Source: Janthinobacterium sp. 344 (GTDB lineage Bacteria > Pseudomonadota > Gammaproteobacteria > Burkholderiales > Burkholderiaceae_D). Taken from it: a stretch of DNA of 64,000 nucleotides. This document shows, piece by piece, positions 21,024 through 29,791 of the stretch (within the stretch, counting starts at the first letter, position 1; every line of letters begins with the position of its first letter). Where the stretch lies: assembly GCF_900112025.1 (NCBI RefSeq), contig NZ_FOKL01000005.1:186001-250000 (forward strand), read 5' to 3'. Both the position numbers and the translations under genes were made by a program. The notes under the pieces are model-generated. The model searched no databases. It was not told the origin of the DNA and saw only the letters and a list, made by a program, of their open reading frames with translations.

Positions 21024-21527
21024 TCAGGCTGCCAGCTTGCCGCCGGCGTGCATGCCCATGCCCGCCAGCAGGCTGGCCATGTCGAGCACGATCAGCATGC
21101 GTTCGTCCAGCGTGCCGATGGCCGTCACGTGGCCGGCCATGGCCGAGCCGTCCAGCCGCGGCGGCGCCTTGAGCTGCGCCGGCGCCAGCGGCACCACGTC
21201 GGCCACGCGGTCGACCACGATGCCGGTGGCCCCCTGCGCGAAGATCAGGATGATGACCACCGTCGAGGCGTCATACGCGGGCTCGGCCTGGCCCAGGGCA
21301 ATGCGTAGGTCGGCCAGCGGCACGATGCTGCCGCGCAGGTGAATGAAGCCCTTGAGGAAGGCGGGGGCGTTGGCGATGCGGGTCACGGCGCCGTAGCCGC
21401 GGATTTCCTGCACCAGGCCGATATCGATCGCGTACTCTTCCCGGCCCAGGCCAAAGACCAGCAATTCGCGTGCTCCCGCCTGTGCCAGCTGGCTGGTGGG
21501 TGCGGCATGTGTCGTGGACGTTTCCAT
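21024..21527 (-). CDS. cheW: CheW-like adaptor protein
   Basis: Single-domain CheW of 167 residues. The sequence shows LLVFGLGREEYAIDIGLVQEI, NAPAFLKGFIHLRGSIVPLADL and IVVDRVADV, all in CheW positions. The ATG at 21527 has a GGAG site. CheW normally bridges chemoreceptors and CheA, but no CheA or methyl-accepting protein is encoded in the operon. It either serves a chemosensory array encoded elsewhere or has been recruited as an adaptor for the FIST/kinase module. Confidence 0.92.
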   Translation of the reverse strand: METSTTHAAPTSQLAQAGARELLVFGLGREEYAIDIGLVQEIRGYGAVTRIANAPAFLKGFIHLRGSIVPLADLRIALGQAEPAYDASTVVIILIFAQGATGIVVDRVADVVPLAPAQLKAPPRLDGSAMAGHVTAIGTLDERMLIVLDMASLLAGMGMHAGGKLAA

Positions 21528-21574
21528 GTGCTTGCTCCTGTCAGGTGATGCGGTGGTGGGTGCGGCTGCGCCGC

Positions 21575-22477
21575 TCAGGCTTGCTCGGTGCGGTTGCGGC
21601 CATGGTGCTTGGCCTGGTAGAGCGCGGCGTCGGCCCGCATGTAGCCTGCCTTCCAGTCGCCGTTGTCGGGCAGCGGTGCCAGGCCGATGCTGATCGTTAC
21701 CGGAATGTGCAGCTTGCCGAAGTCGAAATGCGTCTCGGCCACGGCGCGGCGGATGCGCTCGGCCACCTGGCATGCCATGGCCATGTCCGTGTGCGGGAAC
21801 AGGAAGCCGAATTCCTCGCCGCCCACGCGGGCGATGACATCCGAGGCCCGCGCCTGGAACTGGAACACGGCGGCGATGGCCTGCAGGACGGCGTCGCCGG
21901 CGGCATGGCCATGCTGGTCGTTGACGTGCTTGAAGAAATCGATGTCGGCGATGCCGATGGCCAGCGGGCTGCCGGCGCGCCTGGCCCGCGCCGACGAGCG
22001 CACGGCTTCGATCTCGAAGGCGCGGCGGTTGGGCAGATGGGTCAGCGGATCGCTCAGGGCGATGCGCTGCAGCTGCTGCCAGCGGGCCGCATTCTGCTGT
22101 TCCATGGCGCGTTCGTGGCGCTGGTCGATGAAAAAGGCCCCCAGGTAGTTCTCGTCGTCCAGCCTGCCCAGGTCCATGGCCTTGAGCATGATGGGCAGCA
22201 TCGTGCCATCGCGGTGGCGGATGGCGAAATGGCGCTTGTGGCCCAGCACCCTGGATTTCTTGTGGTGGGCCAGGTACGCGCCGATCTGCGCGCCATGCTG
22301 CTCGCGCACGGCGTCGGGCAGCAGCGCCTCGATCTGCTGGCCCGGCAGGCTGCCCGGGGCATAGCCGCTCAGCGCATACATGGCGTCGTTCGCATAGCGG
22401 ATGCGCGAGCCCGCATCGATGATGACGGCGGCATCATCGGCGGCGTCCAGCAGGCGCAAGGCCAGGATTTGGTTCAT
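21575..22477 (-). CDS. PAS-GGDEF diguanylate cyclase
   Basis: Makes cyclic di-GMP. The start at 22477 (MNQILALRLL) has a GGGAGA site and removes a poor N-terminal extension. A PAS domain covers about residues 1-115. The GGDEF domain (135-300) has an intact active site GGEEF at 219-223, with the inhibitory I-site RASD five residues before it. Both synthesis and product inhibition are thus expected. It is the first gene of an operon that also encodes an HD-GYP phosphodiesterase, so opposing activities are produced together. Confidence 0.94.
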   Translation of the reverse strand: MNQILALRLLDAADDAAVIIDAGSRIRYANDAMYALSGYAPGSLPGQQIEALLPDAVREQHGAQIGAYLAHHKKSRVLGHKRHFAIRHRDGTMLPIMLKAMDLGRLDDENYLGAFFIDQRHERAMEQQNAARWQQLQRIALSDPLTHLPNRRAFEIEAVRSSARARRAGSPLAIGIADIDFFKHVNDQHGHAAGDAVLQAIAAVFQFQARASDVIARVGGEEFGFLFPHTDMAMACQVAERIRRAVAETHFDFGKLHIPVTISIGLAPLPDNGDWKAGYMRADAALYQAKHHGRNRTEQA

Positions 22478-22564
22478 ATTCGTCTCCCCTGCAAAGAAGG
22501 TGGAGCTGCCGGGCAGTCGAGGCAATCAGCTTTGCCGCATCGCCTGGCGTTCTCCTTTGAGCTC

Positions 22565-22592
22565 ATCATACACCAAATAAAAATGATTTCAA
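22565..22592 (-). promoter_or_regulatory. Promoter of the signalling operon
   Basis: On the minus strand TTGAAA (22587-22592) and TATGAT (22565-22570) are 16 bases apart. Transcription would start about 80 bases before the GGDEF start codon. The remainder of the gap to 22829 is AT-rich relative to the genome and shows no gene. Confidence 0.6.
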
Positions 22593-22829
22593 CGAATATT
22601 ATGATTTTCATGATTTGTGTTGATTTTTTGAGCGACAGGGTCGCGCGCGAGCGGTGCTGCGGCCTTGCCGTCGCCGCGTCGGCCCTGTGGCGGGGCGCGT
22701 TTTTTCATGGCGCGGCTTGCCACCTGGGCGCAAAAAATCATTTTTATGTGTTTATTTATTGTATTTGGTAAATTTATGTAGCAAAATGCGCTGAAGACGC
22801 ACCAGTCACGGTCGCTACAGGAGACGGAC

Positions 22830-23075
22830 ATGCATACGAGAATGTCGGCAAGCAGCAGCGTAGAGGCGGGCCAGGGCCACCCGCACCGGCCGGGCACGGG
22901 CGTGCGCCGTGCATCCGTGGCGCGCCTGAAGGCGATCGGCTACGTGCTGCTGTTGTTTGCCGTGGTGCCGGCCGAGGTCTGCATCGCCACGGGGCGCGCC
23001 GGCGTGCCGGCCCTGTTCAGCACCGCATGCGGCGTGGTGTCGTGCGTGGCCGCAACGGGCAAGCTGCGCGGCTGA
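22830..23075 (+). CDS. Small putative membrane protein
   Basis: An 81-residue frame with a good AGGAGA site seven bases before its ATG. A hydrophobic segment spans about residues 35-52 (AIGYVLLLFAVVPAEVCIA), and a second, shorter one lies near 58-72. I do not recognise a family. It is the only candidate in the gap between the signalling operon and the DUF445 gene, with which it converges. The ribosome-binding site is the best evidence that it is real; codon bias alone would not decide it. Confidence 0.45.
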   Translation: MHTRMSASSSVEAGQGHPHRPGTGVRRASVARLKAIGYVLLLFAVVPAEVCIATGRAGVPALFSTACGVVSCVAATGKLRG

Positions 23076-23085
23076 TGCCGGGCGC

Positions 23086-24372
23086 TTAAAACGCCTGGCT
23101 GGCGGCGTAAATCAGCACGCCGGCCAGGCCGCCCACGATGGTGCCGTTGATGCGGATGAATTGCAGGTCGCGGCCGATGGCCAGTTCGATGCGCTCGCTC
23201 ATTTCTTCCTTGCTCCACAAGTCCAGGCGGCTGGCGATGAAGGCGCCCACCTCGCCCCGGTAGCGGCGCACCAGCGCGCCGCTGCCGGCGACGATGGCGC
23301 CGTTCAGCCATGCCCGCGCCGCCTGGTCCGCGCCCAGCACCTGGCCCGTGTTGCGCGCCAGGCTGGCGATCGCTTGCGCCAGTGCCGGCTGGTCGGCGTG
23401 CAGGTCGGTCAGCACGCGCGCGCGGATGGTGTCCCACAGCTCGCCCAGCATGGCTTGCACCGTGTCGCTGGCGACCAGCTGCAGCTGGTGGCGGCGCACC
23501 GTGTCCTGCCACTGCGGATCGGCCTTCAGGTGCAGGGCGCTGTCGGCGATCCAGCCGGCGATGCGCTGGCGCAGCGGGTGTTGCGGATCGAGGCGCACGG
23601 CGAGGGCGAATTTTTGCAGCGAGGCGATCATGCGCGGCTCATACGCCTTCACGGCCTTTTTCACCAGCGCGTTCTCGATCTGGAAGGCGCCCAGCACGAA
23701 GTCGCCGATGGCCGCGTGGTGGCGTTCGTCGTCCAGGTAGGCGGCGCTGCGGTCGAGCATGAAGTCCAGCAGCTGCTGCGGCTTGCCGTCGGCGATCAGC
23801 GCATCGATGCAGTCGGCCGCCACGTCCGACAGGTTCAATTGCGCCAGGTAGCCGCTGGCCTGCTGGCGCAGCAGGCGGCCCAGCGTGTCGTGGTCGGCCA
23901 TCGCCAGCAGCTGTTTCGCCACGCCGGCGCCGGCCATGCCCAGCTGCCGCGCGTGGGCCTCGTGCATCAGCCAGGCCCCCAGGCGCGCGGCGGGATCGGC
24001 TTGCTCGATGCGCTCGGCGATGCCTTGCTCGGTGATGAAATGGTTTTCCACGAAGGCGCCCAGGCTGCGGCCGATGTCGGCCTTGCTGTTCGGGATGATG
24101 GCCGTATGCCACAGGGGGATGCCCAGCGGGTGGCGAAACAGGGCGACGACGGCGAACCAGTCGGCGATCGCGCCCACCATCGATGCTTCGGCGAATGCCT
24201 CCACATAGCCCCAGGCGGGGTGGCCGCCCCGCTGCGAGCGGGCCACGGCAAACACCAGCGCGGCCAGCAGCAGCAAGCCGGCGGCCAGCCACTGCATGCC
24301 GCGCAGGCGCGCGCGCTTGAGCTGGTCCGTGCTGTGGTCCAGCTGTTTGATGAGGTCGGGGGAGCGTTGCAT
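23086..24372 (-). CDS. DUF445 family membrane protein
   Basis: Uncharacterised inner-membrane protein of the DUF445 (YjiN-like) family, 428 residues. It has a membrane span near residues 25-45. The conserved EASMVGAIADWFAVVALFRHPLG and IIPNSKADIGRSLGAFVENHF blocks follow (each quoted in part of a longer conserved run). A long helical cytoplasmic region comes next, and a C-terminal span (ING-TIVGGLAGVLIYA) ends the protein. The ATG at 24372 is the first that gives the family N-terminus; the open frame upstream is antisense shadow of the permease gene. Function unknown. Confidence 0.9.
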   Translation of the reverse strand: MQRSPDLIKQLDHSTDQLKRARLRGMQWLAAGLLLLAALVFAVARSQRGGHPAWGYVEAFAEASMVGAIADWFAVVALFRHPLGIPLWHTAIIPNSKADIGRSLGAFVENHFITEQGIAERIEQADPAARLGAWLMHEAHARQLGMAGAGVAKQLLAMADHDTLGRLLRQQASGYLAQLNLSDVAADCIDALIADGKPQQLLDFMLDRSAAYLDDERHHAAIGDFVLGAFQIENALVKKAVKAYEPRMIASLQKFALAVRLDPQHPLRQRIAGWIADSALHLKADPQWQDTVRRHQLQLVASDTVQAMLGELWDTIRARVLTDLHADQPALAQAIASLARNTGQVLGADQAARAWLNGAIVAGSGALVRRYRGEVGAFIASRLDLWSKEEMSERIELAIGRDLQFIRINGTIVGGLAGVLIYAASQAF

Positions 24373-24446
24373 GGATGGCGGCCTGCAGGGTTGCGAGACC
24401 GCCATCTTACGGCGCCGGCGGCGAAACGTGTCGCCGGCGTGGGGAA

Positions 24447-25844
24447 TTACTGTGGCGGGTGCAGCAGCGAACGGCGGCGCGCGTAGCCGAAGTAGATGGC
24501 CAGGCCGATCACCAGCCAGATGGAAAACGCCACCCAGGTGATCCAGCTGAGGAAGGTCATCAGGCCCACGCAGAGGATGACGGCCAGCGCCGGCACGTAC
24601 GGCACGCCAGGGCAGCGGAAGGCGCGCGGCAGGTCGGGACGGCGCTTGCGCAGCACCACCACGGCGACGGAGACCATGGTGAAGGCGGCCAGGGTGCCAA
24701 TGTTGATCAGCTCGGCGAGGATGTTGAGCGGGATCGTGGCGGCGATCAGGCCGAAGACGATGCCCACCAGCCAGGTGGCGAAGAACGGCGTGTGGAAGCG
24801 CGGGTGCACGGTCGACAGGCGCTTGGGCAGCAGGCCGTCGCGCGACATGGCGAAGATGATGCGCGTCTGGCCGAAGGCCATCACCAGGATCACGGTGGTC
24901 ATGCCGAGGATGGCGCCCAGGTCGACGAAGCCGGCGATCCAGTTTTCGCCCGCGTATTGCAGGGCCAGCGAAACGGGATGGTCGACGCCGAGGAATTTCT
25001 GGTACGGCACGATGCCCGTCATGATGGCCGACACCACCACGTACAGCACGGCGCACACGGCCAGGGAACCAATGATGCCGATCGGCAGGTCGCGCGACGG
25101 CTTCTTGACTTCCTCGGCGGCCGAGGTGACGGCGTCGAAGCCGATGAAGGCGAAGAAGACGAGGGCGGCGGCGCTCAGCATGCCGTGGTAGCCGAACGGC
25201 ATGTAGGGCTGCCAGTTGGCCGGCTGCACGTGGCGCGCGCCGAAGAGGATGAACAGCAGCACCACGCCCACCTTGATGGCCACCATGATGTTGTTCAGGC
25301 GCGCCGATTCGCGCACGCCCCAGCCCAGCATGGCCGTCAAGGCCAGCATGATGACGAGGGCCGGCAGGTTGATGAAGGTGGTCACGCCGGGCAGCGCGCC
25401 GGGCGCGGCCGTCAGGGCCACGGGCAGCGCGATGCCAAAGCCCGACAGCAGCGACTGGAAGTAGCCGGACCAGCCGACGGAGACGGCGGCCGCGGCCAGG
25501 CCATATTCGAGCAGCAAGTCCCAGCCGATCATCCAGGCGGCCAGCTCGCCCAAGGTCGCATAGCTGTAGGTGTAGATGGAGCCGGCCACGGGCACGGTGG
25601 AGGCGAATTCCGCGTAGCACAGGGCGGCGAAGCAGCAGGCGACGGCGGCGACGACAAACGACAGCGACAGGGCGGGGCCGGCCGTCAGCGCACCCGTGCC
25701 GGTGAGCACGAAAATACCGGTGCCGACGATGGCGCCGATGCCCATCAGTACCAGGTCAAACGGCCCCAGCACCTTGGCCAGTCCTCCCGGCTTCTTGCTG
25801 TGGGCAATCATATCATCCAAATTCTTGGTTCTAAATAAGCTCAC
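24447..25844 (-). CDS. APC-family amino-acid permease (CAT/YfnA type)
   Basis: Inner-membrane amino-acid transporter with 12 predicted spans. The start is a GTG at 25844 giving (M)SLFRTKNLDDMI, with an AGGAGA site seven bases upstream. The first span has the APC motif GIGAIVGTGIFVLTG, and span 6 shows FFAFIGFDAVTSAAEEVKKPSRDLP, the conserved loop after it. The protein is 465 residues, normal for cationic amino-acid transporter relatives. Substrate specificity cannot be read. The gene stands alone, upstream of the DUF445 gene by 74 bases on the same strand. Confidence 0.93.
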   Translation of the reverse strand: MSLFRTKNLDDMIAHSKKPGGLAKVLGPFDLVLMGIGAIVGTGIFVLTGTGALTAGPALSLSFVVAAVACCFAALCYAEFASTVPVAGSIYTYSYATLGELAAWMIGWDLLLEYGLAAAAVSVGWSGYFQSLLSGFGIALPVALTAAPGALPGVTTFINLPALVIMLALTAMLGWGVRESARLNNIMVAIKVGVVLLFILFGARHVQPANWQPYMPFGYHGMLSAAALVFFAFIGFDAVTSAAEEVKKPSRDLPIGIIGSLAVCAVLYVVVSAIMTGIVPYQKFLGVDHPVSLALQYAGENWIAGFVDLGAILGMTTVILVMAFGQTRIIFAMSRDGLLPKRLSTVHPRFHTPFFATWLVGIVFGLIAATIPLNILAELINIGTLAAFTMVSVAVVVLRKRRPDLPRAFRCPGVPYVPALAVILCVGLMTFLSWITWVAFSIWLVIGLAIYFGYARRRSLLHPPQ

Positions 25845-25991
25845 TGTGTCTCCTGGTGGTTTTTTGTCATGGCGCCATTGCCGCCTCGTGAGTGGCACGA
25901 CGCAGGCAGATTCTAGCCCAGGCGCCCATGATTCCAGAAGGAAAAACGTACGGTGCCGTGCGCGCCAGCGCCGCGGCCTTGCCAGGCCGGC

Positions 25992-26025
25992 AAAAAAACA
26001 GCCCCGGGAGGCTGCGCCGGGGCTG
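25992..26025 (-). terminator. Rho-independent terminator of the GalNAc operon
   Basis: On the minus strand CAGCCCC ... GGGGCTG forms a GC-rich stem followed by seven T residues. It lies 33 bases after the permease stop and ends the leftward aga operon. On the plus strand the hairpin follows an A-run, so it acts only leftward. Confidence 0.85.
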
Positions 26026-26057
26026 GAAAGGAGACTGCTACAGTTGGTTACTCGGGC

Positions 26058-27851
26058 TTACCTGGAAAAGTGCGCCTCGATCTCTTCCAGCGTCTTGCCC
26101 TTGGTCTCCGGCAGCAAAAACGCGGCCGCCAGGAAATACAGCACGGTGCAGCCGGCGCCGAAGAAGAACAGGGTCGAGTAGCCGTGCAAGCCCACGGTCG
26201 GCAGGAAGATGGCGGCGATCACGGTCGAGACGAACTGGTTGACCAGCAGGGCGATGCTCATGCCGTTCGAGCGGATGCGCGTGGGCATCAGCTCGGACAG
26301 GGCCAGCCACACGCACACGCCCGGTCCCACGGCAAAGCTGGAAACAAACACGCAGATGGCGATCGCCACCAGCCAGCCGTGCGTGGACGAGGGCACGGGA
26401 CCGAGGCTGGCCTTTTCGATGCGCAGCGGCGCCTCGCGCCCGGCGGCCGGGTCGGCGAACGGGTTCAGGTGCAGCTTGCGGAAGAACACGCCGATCACGC
26501 TGTCGGCCTGCACGGCGTCCTCGCGGGCGATCGTCACCTGGCGCAGCACGGGATCGTCGCTGCGCACGCTTTTCACGTTGGTGAACGGCCCGTAGGCGTA
26601 GGCGATGGTCAGCTGCTGCGGCGTGCCGTCGGCGGCCGCGCCCAGCGCCGCCAGCGTGGCCCCGTCCAGGTGCACCGTCAGGCCGTCGTTGTGCACCTGG
26701 GCGGTGATGGCGGGGCGCACGTCGGCCAGGTGCGCCTCGGCGCCGCGGAACAGCAGACCGGCCGCCAGCAGCGAGACGACGATGCCGCCCGTGCCCAGCA
26801 TCAGCAGGAATTTGCGGCCCTTGCGGTCCACCAGCAGCACGGCCACCACCGTCATCACGGCATTGAGCACTTTCAGCAAGACGTCGGCCATGTTGGCCGA
26901 GGCGCCGGACAGGCCGGCCTGGTTGAGGATATTGACGACATAGGCGAGGATGGAATTGATGCCCGTCGCCTGCGTGCAGGCGAGGATCAGGCAAGCCAGC
27001 AGGAACGGCAGCACGTAGCGGCGGCTCAGCAGCGGGTCCTTCGCCCTGGCATGGCCGCCGGCCTTGGCCGCGTTCTCCGGCGTGTCGAGCATGTCGCGCA
27101 GTTCCAGGTCGGCGGCGGCGGGCAAGCGCGTGCGCAGCAGCGACTGGCGCGCCTGCTCGACGCGGCCACGGCGGGCCAGCCAGCGCGGCGATTCGGCCAG
27201 CAGCAGGGCGCCGATGGTAAACACCAGGCCCGGCGTCAGGCAGACCCAGAAGATGCTGCGCCAGGCGTGGTCCTTGGCGGTAAAAATGGCGGCGATGCGG
27301 CCCGCTTCCGGCAAGGCCTGTGCCGCCTGCGTGGCCGTTTCCACCGTCTGCGCCTGCAGCAGGCCGATCAGGGCGGCCGCCACCAGCCCGATGGTCAGCA
27401 GCAGCTGGAACAGCGCGGCGCCGCGGCCACGCTGTTGCGCGGGCAGGCATTCGGCCAGGTACAGGGGCACGACGACGCCGATCAAGCCGCCGCTGATGCC
27501 TTGCAGCAGACGGCCCAGCAGCAGCGGCGTGTAGCCGTCGGCCAGGGCGATCAGCGGGATGCTGGCGCTGAACAGGGCGCCGGCCAGGAACATCACCCAG
27601 CGCCGCCCCAGCAAGTCGGCCAGGGCGCCGGCGAACAGCGACGACAGGACGGAGCCGAGCAGCACGGCGGCGACGATAAAGCTCAGCTGCTGGGCCGTCA
27701 GTTTCCAGGCCAGCGAGGCCGTCGATTCCAGGTAGGGCAGGGCACCGGCGATGATGCCGATGTCTATGCCGTACAGCAATCCCCCCATGCCGGCAATAAA
27801 TAGCAGGTAGCGCATGGCCCACACGGGGGCCTTGTGTGACGTGTCGTGCAT
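26058..27851 (-). CDS. MFS sugar porter, probable GalNAc permease
   Basis: Inner-membrane sugar transporter of the major facilitator sugar-porter family. Family motifs are GADLLGRR-type ALADLLGRRW, the RLLQGISGG helix, LLAESPRWLARRG and the C-terminal LLPETKGKTLEEIE. At 597 residues it is over 100 longer than usual. The excess is a hydrophilic block at about 370-492, between the ninth and tenth spans, with beta-like composition. As the last gene of the aga operon it is the natural candidate for moving GalNAc into the cell (AgaP role). The function is inferred from context. Confidence 0.88.
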   Translation of the reverse strand: MHDTSHKAPVWAMRYLLFIAGMGGLLYGIDIGIIAGALPYLESTASLAWKLTAQQLSFIVAAVLLGSVLSSLFAGALADLLGRRWVMFLAGALFSASIPLIALADGYTPLLLGRLLQGISGGLIGVVVPLYLAECLPAQQRGRGAALFQLLLTIGLVAAALIGLLQAQTVETATQAAQALPEAGRIAAIFTAKDHAWRSIFWVCLTPGLVFTIGALLLAESPRWLARRGRVEQARQSLLRTRLPAAADLELRDMLDTPENAAKAGGHARAKDPLLSRRYVLPFLLACLILACTQATGINSILAYVVNILNQAGLSGASANMADVLLKVLNAVMTVVAVLLVDRKGRKFLLMLGTGGIVVSLLAAGLLFRGAEAHLADVRPAITAQVHNDGLTVHLDGATLAALGAAADGTPQQLTIAYAYGPFTNVKSVRSDDPVLRQVTIAREDAVQADSVIGVFFRKLHLNPFADPAAGREAPLRIEKASLGPVPSSTHGWLVAIAICVFVSSFAVGPGVCVWLALSELMPTRIRSNGMSIALLVNQFVSTVIAAIFLPTVGLHGYSTLFFFGAGCTVLYFLAAAFLLPETKGKTLEEIEAHFSR

Positions 27852-27889
27852 GAAAACTCCGGGACGGGGTTGAGGTGGGTGGTAGGGGT

Positions 27890-28984
27890 CTAGCGGGTGG
27901 AAAGATCGATGGCCGCGCCTTCGACGAAGACGGACACTGGCTGCAAATGGGCGTCGAGGACGACGATATCGGCCCAGGCGCCGGGCGCCAGGCGGCCCCG
28001 TTCGGATTCGCCCAGGTAATCGGCGGGGTACAGCGACAAACGGTGCGAGGCGTCGGCCAGGTCCAGGCCCAGCTCGACGAAATTGCGCAGGGCCTGGTCC
28101 ATGGTCAGCACGCTGCCGGCCAGGGAGCCCGTGGCCAGGCGCACGCAGCCCAGGCATTTGTAGACGCGCTGCGTGCCCAGGCCGTATTCGCCATCGGGCA
28201 TGCCGGTGGCCGAGGTGGCGTCCGTCACGCCGTACAGGCGCGGGATGGCGCGCAGGGCCGCGCGCAGGGCGCCCTTGGCCACGTGCTGCAGGTCGGGGAT
28301 GATTTCCGCGTATTCGGCATGCGCCAGCGCCGCGCCCACCATGCCCGGGTCGTAGTGCGTCATGCCCGTCATGCCGTTGTACAGGTGGGTGAAGCCGGAA
28401 ACGCCGGCCTTGAGCGCGGCCACGCCTTCGTCATACGTGCCGGCGCTGTGGCCGATCTGCACGCGGATGCCCATCGCCGCCAGTTGCGGGATCAGTTCCA
28501 GGTGGCCGGGGATTTCCGGCGCCATGGTCAGCACCTTGATGGGGGCGATGGCGTGGAAGCGCTGCACCAGCGCCAGGCTGGCCTGCACCACGTCGGGCGG
28601 CTGCGCGCCGAGGCGGTGCAGATTCAGGAACGGGCCTTCCAGGTGCACGCCCAGCATGCGCGCGCCATTGGCGGGACGCTCGGCGATGACGCCGGCCAGC
28701 CCTTGCAGGGCGCGCACGATGGACGGCTCCTTGGCCGTCAGGGTGGTGCCCAGCAGGGCCGTGGTGCCGTGGCGCGCGTGCACTTGCGCCACGCTGGCGC
28801 CGGCGTTGCCGCCTTCCATGATGTCGACGCCGGCCGCGCCATGCACGTGCAGGTCGATAAAACCGGGCAAAATGGTCAGCGCGCTGTCGGCGGCAGGGTC
28901 TTCCTGTATCTGGACGATACGCTGGTCAAAAGTGATGGTGCCCGTGATCCAGCCAGATGGGGTAAGGATTCTGCCGCTCAGCAT
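27890..28984 (-). CDS. agaA: N-acetylgalactosamine-6-phosphate deacetylase (NagA/AgaA family)
   Basis: Metal-dependent amidohydrolase that removes acetate from GalNAc-6-phosphate (or GlcNAc-6-phosphate). Metal and substrate residues are visible: LPGFIDLHVHGAAG, GVHLEGPFLN (Glu), IGHSAGTY (His), FTHLYNGM (His) and TDATSATGMPDG (Asp). The 364 residues are complete. NagA and AgaA cannot be separated by eye. The neighbours AgaS, AgaR and two alpha-GalNAc glycosidases favour GalNAc-6-P. It starts three bases after the agaR stop. Confidence 0.9.
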   Translation of the reverse strand: MLSGRILTPSGWITGTITFDQRIVQIQEDPAADSALTILPGFIDLHVHGAAGVDIMEGGNAGASVAQVHARHGTTALLGTTLTAKEPSIVRALQGLAGVIAERPANGARMLGVHLEGPFLNLHRLGAQPPDVVQASLALVQRFHAIAPIKVLTMAPEIPGHLELIPQLAAMGIRVQIGHSAGTYDEGVAALKAGVSGFTHLYNGMTGMTHYDPGMVGAALAHAEYAEIIPDLQHVAKGALRAALRAIPRLYGVTDATSATGMPDGEYGLGTQRVYKCLGCVRLATGSLAGSVLTMDQALRNFVELGLDLADASHRLSLYPADYLGESERGRLAPGAWADIVVLDAHLQPVSVFVEGAAIDLSTR

Positions 28985-28987
28985 GTG

Positions 28988-29755
28988 TTATTCCGCTATA
29001 AAAAGTTCGATGCCCAGCTTGTGCAGCCCTTCGCGGTATTCCTGGCTGATGCTGGCATCGGTGATGACGGTATCGACGCGGTCCAGCTGCACGATGCGGT
29101 GCAGGCTGACGCGGCCGAACTTGGAGGCGTCCGTGAGGACGATGATTTTCTTCGCCCGTTCCACCATCTTGTGGTTCAGGCTTGCTTCCGCTTCGTGGTG
29201 GGTGGTGACGCCAAACTGCAGGTCGAAGCCGTCCACGCCCAGGAACAGCTTGTCGAAGCTGTAGGCTTGCAGACAGGTCTCGGCCTGGCTGCCCTGGATC
29301 GACAGCGACTGCTTGCGCAGCAGGCCGCCCGTGAGGATCAGGTCCACGCCGGGCGCGTCGGCCAGCTCCCACGCGATGTTCAGGCCATTCGTGGCCACCG
29401 TCACGCCGGTGGCGTCGCGCAAATGGCGCGCCAGCGAGATGGTGGTGGTGCCCGAGTCGATGATGATGTTGTCGCCCGGTTCCACCAGCCGCGCCGCATA
29501 CGCGCCGATGCGCTCCTTCTGCTCGTGGTTGATGGCATCCTTCTGGCGTATCGTGTGCTCGGGCGGCGGCGTGCGCGTCAGCGTGGCGCCGCCGTGGCTG
29601 CGCGTGGCCATGCCTTGCGCTTCCAGCGCATTCAGGTCGCTGCGGATGGTGACAGCGGACACGCCGAGCTTTTCCACCAGATCGGTCACTTGCACCGAGC
29701 CCTGCTGGGCAAGCATTTGGAGGATGGATTCACGGCGTTGGCTGGTATTTCGCAT
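28988..29755 (-). CDS. agaR: DeoR-family repressor AgaR
   Basis: Transcriptional repressor of the GalNAc genes. The N-terminal DeoR helix-turn-helix covers residues 1-60 (RRESILQMLAQQGSVQV, GVSAVTIRSDLNALE, GMATRSHGGA). A sugar-phosphate sensor domain follows (IIIDSGTTTISLARHL, VLTDASKFGRVSL). AgaR sites in proteobacteria share a repeated CTTTC core, and such copies are abundant before agaS, the GH31 gene and the second receptor gene. Unusually, the repressor sits inside its own target operon, between agaZ and agaA, so its level should rise on induction. Confidence 0.9.
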   Translation of the reverse strand: MRNTSQRRESILQMLAQQGSVQVTDLVEKLGVSAVTIRSDLNALEAQGMATRSHGGATLTRTPPPEHTIRQKDAINHEQKERIGAYAARLVEPGDNIIIDSGTTTISLARHLRDATGVTVATNGLNIAWELADAPGVDLILTGGLLRKQSLSIQGSQAETCLQAYSFDKLFLGVDGFDLQFGVTTHHEAEASLNHKMVERAKKIIVLTDASKFGRVSLHRIVQLDRVDTVITDASISQEYREGLHKLGIELFIAE

Positions 29756-29791
29756 GGTGGCGGGCTCAGTAAAAAAATGAAAATACCGAGC

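Noticed and set aside
23086..25620. DUF445 gene extended to 25620
   Set aside because: The extension is antisense-like shadow of the permease gene; the family N-terminus begins at 24372.
27890..28984. A GlcNAc (nag) operon
   Set aside because: No nagB, nagE or NagC-type regulator; AgaS, AgaZ and AgaR-type sites point to GalNAc.
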